Shown here piece after piece: positions 1 to 8,800 of a DNA stretch of 64,000 bases. The DNA is from Cymbomonas tetramitiformis (Eukaryota; Chlorophyta; Pyramimonadophyceae; Pyramimonadales; Pyramimonadaceae). The stretch lies in NCBI GenBank assembly GCA_001247695.2, contig LGRX02035185.1, positions 1 through 64,000 of the forward strand, in the 5' to 3' direction. The translations under genes were made by a program, and so were the position numbers. Positions within the stretch are counted from its first letter, which is position 1, and each line of letters starts with the position of its first letter. The notes below the pieces were generated by a model that saw only the letters and a list, made by a program, of their open reading frames with translations, was not told where the DNA came from and searched no databases.

Positions 1-704
1 GTTCTTTGCTCAAGGATCACCGGAGAATGATACCATAGACGAAGGGCTTTGGAGGCGAACATGGGCTTTGGGTTTGGGTTTGATGCGCAAACTCACACAA
101 CAAACACAATTGTTGGCATCCCGCGCGGTCCCATGGTGTGAACCTTTTCAACATATATCGGGACATCTGTCCGAGGTTTTTTGCCGAAGGATCACCGGAG
201 AATGATACCATAGACGAAGAGCTTTGGAGGCGAACATGGGCTTTGGGTTTGGGTTTGATGCGCAAACTCACACAACAAACGCAATTGTTGGCATCCCGCG
301 CGGTCCCATGGTGTGAACCTTTTCAGCATTTATCGGAACATCTGTCCGAGGTTTTTTGCCGAAGGATCACCGGAGAATGATACCATAGACGAAGAGCTTT
401 GGAGGTGAACATGGGCTTTGGGTTTGGGTTTGATGCGCAAACTCACACAACAAACGCAATTGTTGGCATCCCGCGCGGTCCCATGGTGTGAACCTTTTCA
501 GCATTTATCGGAACATCTGTCCGAGGTTTTTTGCCGAAGGATCACCGGAGAATGATACCATAGACGAAGAGCTTTGGAGGTGAACATGGGCTTTGGGTTT
601 GGGTTTGATGCGCAAACTCACACAACAAACGCATTTGTTGGCATCCCGCGCGGTCCCATGGTGTGAACCTTTTCAGCATTTATCGGAACATCTGTCGGAG
701 GTTT
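1..704. repeat. 175-bp tandem satellite, 4 copies, open to the left
   Basis: The motif GGATCACCGGAG recurs at 14, 189, 364 and 539, exactly 175 bp apart, with nearly identical sequence between. The last copy decays near 704. Each unit contains a G/T-rich run (GGGCTTTGGGTTTGGGTTTG). The array touches the window edge, so its real length is unknown. It could be a free satellite or tandem repeats in the leader of the downstream Ty3 element. ORFs called across it arise from repetition and are not believed. Confidence 0.95.
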
Positions 705-1594
705 ACAAGGGAGTCGTGAAAAGGTGCGCACCTCGGTGTTGGCGGCCATGTCGCTTGCTCTCCTTTCTTGAAACTTGGTTAGCACCTATACACCCACGCG
801 ATATTCGAAGTGAAGGCACGAACAATGTTGAAACATGCTGAAATGAATTTTACCTTTTAAAGCGCGAACGCAAAGGAGCTCCTTGTATGCCTGCGAGGAG
901 ATTCCGTGGGGGGGAAACGAGGGTTAAAAACGGCGCAAACGTGAAGAAGACATGGGAATTGGAGATGAACGTGAAAGAAGGAAACCGCAACGCTTCATTG
1001 CGTAGTGTTGAAGTAGTATAGTCAATCGTAGTGTTGAAGACGTAGTGTTGAAGACGAGGGAAGAGGGATTACCGAATGGAATGAAGTCGAACAAAGAAGG
1101 CAAAGGCGTTAAGGGAGCTTAAGGTCTAGCCAAAGATGCCGACGAGGGCGAAGGTCGAAGAAAACTATACTAGTAAACAATCAATAATATCAAAATAACT
1201 TCAAAAGAATACCGTGCAGCACGAAGCAAAAGGTATTCAACGGAGGTTAAGGGGCTCTTGAAGTGTAGTCGCAAGGCGCAATTTTCAGGGGGCGCTCCAC
1301 TATAAAGTTAATTTATATATTTTTAAGAGAAAATCGTGTGATGGTTGTATAATTTCATGACACTGCCTCTGCCCCCTGAACTTTTCATCGTAAGTAGCCC
1401 ACCAACTGCCGGAACTACTGCTGACTGGGGCTTTTCTTGGGACCTACGGGGTACAGATACCGTCTGGGACCTCACTGGACCCCCATATTGGACCTGACAC
1501 CTCCTTTTTCACTGCCGCTTGACTCTTGCCCGCGCGCCTAGGCACTCAAAAATCGTGTCGCGGAGCCCTGGCCAAATTTTGAGTTCGCTGGTGT
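705..1594. other. No gene recognised
   Basis: This interval between the satellite and the first small ORF carries no convincing coding sequence. It has short direct repeats (GTAGTGTTGAAGA near 1,003-1,055) and an AT-rich patch near 1,300-1,350. If G is complete, its 5' LTR and leader should lie here or further left, but nothing here matches the 3' LTR that begins TGTGCCCGG at 13,281. Confidence 0.5.
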
Positions 1595-1777
1595 ATGGCA
1601 GTACCCCCTTCGCCAGAAGAATACAGAAGAGCGTGGTCGTGGAAGCAAGGACCTATCAAGTGGGTATTCCCTCCAGACCCTACCTATCCACCAGCAGGCG
1701 CTTTCTGGCAGAGCGGTCCTTGGAGCGGTCCTCCTTCCCCCTCCTCCTCTGACGACGAAGAGGAGAACAGCGACTGA
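1595..1777 (+). CDS. Small ORF ahead of gag, Pro/Trp-rich with acidic tail
   Basis: A 60-residue ATG-initiated ORF, rich in Pro, Trp and Ser, ending in a Ser/Asp/Glu tail (SSSDDEEENSD). No family is recognised. Its tail resembles the end of the neighbouring frame (SDIDEDETD, stop at 1,965-1,967), so the two may be related fragments of one older coding region. It lies immediately upstream of the Ty3 gag and may be part of that element or a remnant of another. There is no independent evidence that it is translated. Confidence 0.3.
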   Translation: MAVPPSPEEYRRAWSWKQGPIKWVFPPDPTYPPAGAFWQSGPWSGPPSPSSSDDEEENSD

Positions 1778-1967
1778 ACGCCTGGGCAAAGTCACGCTGG
1801 CTATCCCACCAGTACATTACGACCACGTGTGGCATCTCCAGGCAATACAAGTGATCGACGCCCCCCCTTGGGTCCTCCTTGGCGCTGATTGGGTTCCCCC
1901 ATCTCCACCTGGAAGTCCCGCTCCTTCGCCTCCAGCGAGTGACATCGACGAGGACGAGACTGATTAA
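1773..1967 (+). pseudogene. Possible retroviral-type aspartic protease C-terminal remnant
   Basis: In the frame ending at TAA 1,965-1,967 the translation contains KVTLAIPP, then QAIQVIDAPPWVLLGADW, then a proline-rich segment and an acidic tail. The hydrophobic-Leu-Leu-Gly-x-Asp-Trp pattern resembles the strand that ends Ty3-type proteases (V-I-L-G-x-x-W-L). The catalytic D-S/T-G part is not found upstream in the same frame, so at best this is a fragment. It could equally be chance; the similarity is short. Confidence 0.25.
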
Positions 1968-2052
1968 ATAAAAAGGCGAGCACTCACTACTTTTGCTCAC
2001 CTGTGGCTATTGCCACACCCAGTCTTTGAACTCAACCAGCTCAGCAGCCAGA

Positions 2053-5000
2053 ATGTCACAGCAGACATCAGAGGCATTTCCCAGCATGAGTGTCAGCGCA
2101 GAGCAGCTACACCACACTCTGTTCTCTCCCATGACCTTCCCATCGCCCACCGCATACGCTTCCGCTCACCCCATTCCACATCCAGGCACCACCATGCCCT
2201 ACACAGCGGTGCCCCGCCCTTATACTATGCCGGATGGCACCCCCGCACAGGCCGTATGGAACGGCGTCAATTGGGTATTGCCCCAATCAGCGCCCCTCGC
2301 TGGGGGAGTATCACCAGTGCCGTTCACACTGGGAACCCATCACCCCGTGGGCGCATATCCCACACCGTTCCAACAACAGCTACAGCAGCAGCAGCAGTGG
2401 CTCGCGTACCAGCAGCAGCAACAGCAGTGGCTTCAGCAGCAGCCACTGGAACCGATGCAGCAGCAGTTACAGCAGCAGCGGTTACAACAGCAGCAGTTAC
2501 AGCAGCAACAGCAGCAGCAGCAGCAACAGCAACAGCAGCCGCTACAACAGCCGCAGCATCGACCACAGCAGCCCCATCAGCTGGCACCGGCCACCTCCGC
2601 GCTTCATGACTCAGGCGCGGATCTCTCATCGCTGCAGCACTTCATCAGCATCGGCGCCGCGGCCCTGCCGGATCCTCTGCAGGCACCCCTTGACAGCGGA
2701 GTTCAGCAGAACGTCTCGGGCGGGACCCAGCTCTTGGTGCGTCACCTTCCCGCGGTGGCAACAACCTCAGAGACTCGCCGGCGTCGGCGTTCCCGAAGGG
2801 CATCCTCGGGCCCTGCGACACATGGCAAGCATCTTCCAGGCCCAAGCCACGCACCTGATCACTCTGACCCCGACTCCGGCACGGACATCAGCCGCACCAG
2901 CACGGGGACCAGAGGCAGCCGAAGCACGCAGGCACGGGCTGAGCGCAGGCGGAGGGCCGCCCACAGGTCCGGCTCTGACTCGGACGCGAGCAGCCGAAGT
3001 GAACACATTCGCAGAGAAGTCCTGGCGGCAGTACAGGCCCTGGACATCTCCGCAGTGCTCTCGAGAGGACTCGCGCTGCCTGGCGCGACGGCATCGGCAG
3101 GAGCCTCCCCACCAGGCGACCCTCAGGGCAGCGCACAGGGCCTGACGGCGGACCATCTACACGAGACAGACGTCGCCGCCAGCGTAACCCCTCCAGTGCC
3201 TCAGACCGCCGCTGAGACCGCTCCCGCCGAACCTCCCACTCAGGGTCGGCCAAATCCCCACAACATGATGGTGGCCCGCCGGCGGCAATCGATGGAGACG
3301 GTGGTGCATGGCGGTGGCAACCCCGACTCAGAGCCCAGAGACTCCAGTTCAAGCGAATCGCCACCAGGCCCCCCCAGTGATCCACCTCAGGATCCCCCTG
3401 ACGACCCCGCACCAGAGCCCTCCTACCCTCAGTACCCAGAGGTCAGAGCTCTCTTCGTCACCCACGATGGTGGGTCATTGTGGGTGCACCAGTCAGCTGG
3501 GGTGCGAGGCGTGGCAACCGTCTCCCTGCCATGGGACGAACGCCGCCGTGCTGGGGTGCAGGGCGACGCCATCTTGTTCAGGATCATGCACCTGCTGGGA
3601 GCGCCGCTGACTGCATATGCGCGCATGGGAGGCCGGCTACACCATGCACCCCTACCCCTTACCAACCCTCGTGTGGAGACCGGGGTCCTCATGGTCGACC
3701 GCGAGGTCATGGATATGGCAATGGGGGACCCAGCCGCGGCCAATGTGCGGTCTACCAGCATGGGGCAGCCAGTGTGGGAGTGGATCCCTGCTACCGCGCG
3801 GGAGTCGGAGATGCAGAACTTCGATCAGGACGGGCTCGCCGCGTGGTCGGAAGTCAGCAACTCCGATTGGTACTGGAGCATGAGCGTGGTGGCCGCACAA
3901 CCATCCACACCCCTGCCCTTCCATACACCTCTTCCACTCCCCGCACCACCATCAGCCCCTACATTACCGCCCACTCCGACTGCAGTCCCCACAAATCCCG
4001 CGCCCGCGCCTCCACCCGCGCATGCCCCGGGACCACCACCTCCAGCCCGTTTCCCCCACTCCGCCGCCACAAACCCCGTTCACTCTGCCACTGCCGCGAA
4101 CCCCGTTCACTCTGCCACCGCTGCGAACCCCGTGCTCTCTCCCAGCGCCACCCCCTTTGTTCCAGGCATCGTCCGTCTGCCGCAGGGCACTAACCTGCGA
4201 GCATCTCCAGCCGAGGTCCGCCTGGAGCACAAGACCAAAGAGATGGTGCTAAAGCTGGTCAAGAGCGTCACCAGGTTCCCCCGCTCCGCGTCCGACACGA
4301 AATCGGCCGACAAGGAGGGCCTCCTGACGCAGTTGGAGCACTACTCCAACATGGTGCGGAAGGTATTCCAGGAGGCCATCGTGATCGAAGCACTGACCAC
4401 TCCCAGTTGTACGCCGTCATCAGTATCAGCGTACCAGGCGAGTGTGTCAAGCCTTCTTTGGAGCTTCAAGGAGCACACTCTTCAAGACCAGCAGAGAAAG
4501 TTCTTGGAGCGCGCGGCGGGGACCTTTGGGTCCGAGCAAGCCTGGCACCAACGCTACGTACGGGGAGCTGGACGTGTTCTTCAGCGATCTGGCGGTGTGC
4601 TCCCTGACGCAGGCCTACGTCACACGGCGTACGTACACGGCGTACACGCACACGGCGAGACCATCGCCCTGAAGCAGGCGATGAACGAGACCGCGGCGGA
4701 GTATTTCTCGCGACTGGAGACTCGCATGGCCTCCGTCAACTTCCTGGCCGGCAGAGTCCCCAATTGCGTGGAGATGACCAACCTGTCGATGCTCTCTACG
4801 TTCCGCCGAGGGCTGAAATATGCACCCAAGGTGATGCGGCGCCTGAGAGCCATCCACTTGGATGTCTCCAAACCAGAAGAGTGGGAGAGGAAGGCCGTCG
4901 CTGACGACATCCCAGGCACCCACAACGCCTTGTTGAAGATTCGGGAAGTTGCTGAGGAGGTGGAGAGTGACATTGACACGGAGGCGGCTCAGAGGCGCTC

Positions 5001-5544
5001 TCAAGACCGTCCTCCCCGTACTGTTTCCTTCGCTAATCCACCACCTCGCACCCCCTTCTACAGGCGTACCCCCTCTTCGAACCGCCCAGCTCTTGCCATG
5101 CTGGAGAATGGGCCTGCCACCACCGTCGCCGCGGCAGTGACCCCATTGCCACCACCACCTGGCCTCTCCCGCCCCGACGCTCCGAAAGTCCGCCGGTGCT
5201 TCGCCTGCGGCTCTGCGGAGCACATCGTCCGTAACTGTACGGACGAGGCTAAACTCAAGGAGTGGAGGGCCAATGCACCCGCTCGACTGGCGAACTCCCC
5301 TGGGTTTGTAGCCGCCGTCGTTTGGGCCATCGAGCAGCAGGAGGACATCTCCTCGGTGGATGGCGTCCCAGAGGAGTTCTCCGAGGAGGTCTTGGCTCTT
5401 GCTACCTGTGAGGACGAGCAGAGCTACCAGACCCTGGCGGCCCTTGCGGGCATCGAGCTTGTGGAGGGTGACGGCCTCCCCCGGTGGAGAGCGACGAATG
5501 ACTGGCCGGCGGCCAGCCCCAGACCCTGCCCTTCGAGGAAGTGA
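2053..5544 (+). CDS. gag: Gag polyprotein of Ty3 element G
   Basis: About 1,163 residues from ATG 2,053; the frame is open back to a TTG at 1,993, but the ATG is the likelier start. Gag would form the virus-like particle and bind element RNA. Visible parts: a polyglutamine tract encoded by CAG/CAA repeats (about 2,370-2,560), Ser/Arg and Pro-rich disordered regions, a repeated NPVHSATAA peptide near 4,070-4,130, an alpha-helical capsid-like part (about 4,200-4,970), and a zinc knuckle CFACGSAEHIVRNC (CX2CX4HX4C) near 5,197. It is much longer than a typical Ty3 Gag because of the disordered N-terminal half. It ends 325 nt before the first ATG of pol in another frame. Confidence 0.88.
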   Translation: MSQQTSEAFPSMSVSAEQLHHTLFSPMTFPSPTAYASAHPIPHPGTTMPYTAVPRPYTMPDGTPAQAVWNGVNWVLPQSAPLAGGVSPVPFTLGTHHPVGAYPTPFQQQLQQQQQWLAYQQQQQQWLQQQPLEPMQQQLQQQRLQQQQLQQQQQQQQQQQQQPLQQPQHRPQQPHQLAPATSALHDSGADLSSLQHFISIGAAALPDPLQAPLDSGVQQNVSGGTQLLVRHLPAVATTSETRRRRRSRRASSGPATHGKHLPGPSHAPDHSDPDSGTDISRTSTGTRGSRSTQARAERRRRAAHRSGSDSDASSRSEHIRREVLAAVQALDISAVLSRGLALPGATASAGASPPGDPQGSAQGLTADHLHETDVAASVTPPVPQTAAETAPAEPPTQGRPNPHNMMVARRRQSMETVVHGGGNPDSEPRDSSSSESPPGPPSDPPQDPPDDPAPEPSYPQYPEVRALFVTHDGGSLWVHQSAGVRGVATVSLPWDERRRAGVQGDAILFRIMHLLGAPLTAYARMGGRLHHAPLPLTNPRVETGVLMVDREVMDMAMGDPAAANVRSTSMGQPVWEWIPATARESEMQNFDQDGLAAWSEVSNSDWYWSMSVVAAQPSTPLPFHTPLPLPAPPSAPTLPPTPTAVPTNPAPAPPPAHAPGPPPPARFPHSAATNPVHSATAANPVHSATAANPVLSPSATPFVPGIVRLPQGTNLRASPAEVRLEHKTKEMVLKLVKSVTRFPRSASDTKSADKEGLLTQLEHYSNMVRKVFQEAIVIEALTTPSCTPSSVSAYQASVSSLLWSFKEHTLQDQQRKFLERAAGTFGSEQAWHQRYVRGAGRVLQRSGGVLPDAGLRHTAYVHGVHAHGETIALKQAMNETAAEYFSRLETRMASVNFLAGRVPNCVEMTNLSMLSTFRRGLKYAPKVMRRLRAIHLDVSKPEEWERKAVADDIPGTHNALLKIREVAEEVESDIDTEAAQRRSQDRPPRTVSFANPPPRTPFYRRTPSSNRPALAMLENGPATTVAAAVTPLPPPPGLSRPDAPKVRRCFACGSAEHIVRNCTDEAKLKEWRANAPARLANSPGFVAAVVWAIEQQEDISSVDGVPEEFSEEVLALATCEDEQSYQTLAALAGIELVEGDGLPRWRATNDWPAASPRPCPSRK

Positions 5545-5869
5545 GGTCTTGCCCTGATGATCAGACCCTCTCCGCCCTGGAGAAGCGGCCAGAACCAGTG
5601 GAACCCCGACGCGCCCGAGGACGCAGAGACCCTTGGGGCCAACGTCCTCATCCCAAGAGCGTGGCCTTCACCTCTGGGACCCGCTTGCGACGCACCTACC
5701 GCTCAGCTGGTGCCCCATCGCCGCCGAGGGATGACTTGTCTAGCCACCCTCTTGCAGGAAGCACCCCCTTCGATGAGCCGTCACTACCTCTTGATGACGG
5801 CCCTGCTTATACACAAGCGAGGATCGAGGGTCGGAGGGGACGGCGAGTCCCCCGGCACAGACCCCCATT

Positions 5870-8800
5870 ATGGGCAGCAACCGCGGAGAGCCCCGCGATC
5901 TTCGCCCCCGACCGCGTGTTGTCCTACCACTGCCCATCTATCAGTCCAACCTCGCAGACCCACGGAAAAGGCTAGCTGCGTGGCACTGGAAGAGAGATCT
6001 GTACTCCCTCCCCCTCGAGGTCGCCATGCAAAAGGTCCGCAGAGCTCTGCGCAAATCCCCAGAGGCTGCCAAGGACCTGGTGGATAAGATGTCGGAGCGC
6101 GCCCGCAGCCGCATACACCCTGGGAGTCGATCGCCAAAGGAGCGCGTGAACCGCGCCAACCAGCTGGCAGAGAGGATACGCATTGCCCGCGAACCTCAAG
6201 ATCGCAAGGAGGGCCATCAGCGCATAGCATTGTGGCACCTCCTCTCACACGACGGTCGCCAGCAAGTCCCCGAACCCTCTAACGCCAGCTCCCACGACCT
6301 TTACGCGGCTTGGAGAGAGCTGTCGCCCGCCGAGCAGCAAAAGGCAATCGCCACTTCGAGTCCAGACTCTTCCCCAGGTAGCAGGCTGTGGGAAAAGGAG
6401 GGAGCACGAAGAGCAGCAGCGAGATCTTCGACATCCCTCTGCACCCTGGACACTGAAGTGGGCACGATACCTGGGACAGCGGGAGATGTGGGTCTACCTG
6501 GCGCCTGGTGCAGTCTGCACGCAGTACACCAGTACAAGATGATGAGGAAGCTGGGTCCCAGCCCCCTGGGAGCATCCCCTCCATCATCCTCGCTGGCCGA
6601 GCCCACAACAGAGACTACATCTTCGCACCATGATAACGCGCCGGCCACTCCGGGAGGAAACCCCGAAGGTTCATCCTACTGCTCAGAGGTAGAGGAGACC
6701 TCCACACCCAGTTCGCTTTGCTTCACCCAGCAGATGACCACCGTCAGAACGCATGAAGCAGATGAAGCGCCGCCCTGTCTCGACAGCCACCCCATCGCTG
6801 AAGACCCTGAGGTGATGGAAGAGGAGTCCTCGGTCAATTCGCTCTGCTTCACCCAGCAGATGGCAGCAGCTGGGACCCCTGAGGCGAGAACTGACCACCA
6901 GAGCTCCCACCAACTCGCCCACAACTCCCCTACTGGCAGCCCTCAGCATGACGAGGATCCCCTCACCCATGGCAGTCTCATCAATAGTGTCGCTACCCAT
7001 GCGAGTCCCACAACAAGCGGCACTACCCACGTGAGCCCCACAGTAAGTGGCACTACCCATGTAAGCCCCACCACCAGTGGCACTACTCATGTGAGCCCTA
7101 CTACCAGTGACACCACCCATGTGAGCCCTACCACCAGCGACACCACTCATGTCAGCCCCACCTCGAGCGAATGCACCTCAGCGGGCACCCTGCTGACGGC
7201 GAGTGTAGACAACCTCGTCAGTCATCCGACTGAAGATGTTGATTTGCTGGATGAGGAGTTCTACGCCGCGTGTAGGCAAACGTTGGAAGAATGCCGCGAG
7301 GCCTCGGACAACCTCCTCCCCAACCTCAAGTGCAAAAGCATACGCACAGATGGGGGAGTTCAGTGGAAGACCGACATCGAGGGTACCCTCGCAGCGGCAC
7401 ATGACGAAGAAGGACCGCTACTGCTGGTATTCTATGCAACCCTCAGAGGGCACACGGTCAAGGTGCTGATCGACTCGGGGGCCTCTGACAACTTCATCTC
7501 GGAGCAGAGCGCTAAGCGATGTGGCCTCACGACACGAGCCGGCTCCGAGATGAGAGTCACCCTGGCGGATGGATCTGTGAAGATTACTGGCGCCACCGCG
7601 TACGCCAAGTTTAACACGCACACCACCACGGGCACCTATACGGAGAACGCCCTTGCCCTCCGGATCCTACCATTGGGCATACAGGTGGATGTTATCCTTG
7701 GCGGAAGGTGGCTGCGCAGTCACTCTCCTGTCACTCTGGGCTATGAAGGGAATGGCTCCGTCTCCTTCCTCAGGAAGTCCCGCAGTGGTAAGATTGGGGA
7801 TCGCGTCACCATCACAGGCTGTTCTCCTGGGAAAGCATCTGGGGACAGGTCTCCGAAGGGCACGGCCTGCGCGGGATTGGTGGATGAGGTGTTCCTAACC
7901 CCTGCCCAGCTGAAGAAGTACCTGGTGTACGCGGAGACGCAGAAGCTACGCGGCAATGACGACCCGGAGATACAACCCGCCTGGCTCATGGTGGCCGAGA
8001 AGTCCCCCGATGATACTGCTTCTGCCTTTGCAGCCACGGCTATCGACTCTGAGAACGCCGAACCCGCTGCGGATACTGAAGATGCAGAAGTGAGCCCTGA
8101 GTGGACCCTCAAGTTTCAGGACTTCTGGGGTGAGGAGTACAAAAAGGAGATGACGACTGCCCTACCGAACATCGATGGACTCAGACATGACCCCCGAGAT
8201 GAAGCCAACATTAACCTGGACCCTGAGCTGAGCAAGAAGGGGCCGCCCTGCCAGCGCATCTACAAGAAGTCTGCAGAGGAACTCCGCCAACTTCGAGAAC
8301 GCGTGGAGACTCTGATGTCCAAGGGCTACATCCGACCCTCTTCCAGCCCTTATGCAGCTCCCTGTCTGATGGTCCCCAAACCGGGGAACCCCAAGGAGCT
8401 GCGACTGGTGATCGATTACCGGCTCCTCAACCGCCAGACAGTTAAGGACAAGTATCCTCTCCCAGACATCCAGATGATGTTCGACGAGATGCAGGGTGCG
8501 AAGTTCTTCTCTTCGTTCGACGCGGTGGATGGCTTCTGGCAAGTACCGATGGCACCAGGAGATGTCGAGAAGACCGCCTTCACCACCCAGATGGGGTCAT
8601 ATGAGTGGTTGGTCATGCCGCAGGGGCTGCAGAATTCACCATCTCAGTACCAGCGACGGATGCAGCGGGCCTTGGGCCATCTCCCATTTGTCCGGATCTT
8701 CATCGATGATGTGGTCGTCTTCAGCAACACCGCTGCAGAGCACTACGAACACGTCAAGCAACTGCTCCTGACATGCAGGGAGAAGGGCGTCTTCCTCAAG

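Noticed and set aside
230..260. Telomere-like TTTGGG runs in the 175-bp repeat
   Set aside because: They occur only once per unit as GGGCTTTGGGTTTGGGTTTG and do not form a telomeric array.
2324..2629. Minus-strand alanine-rich ORF opposite gag
   Set aside because: It is the complement of the CAG repeats that encode polyglutamine in Gag, open only because of the repeat.
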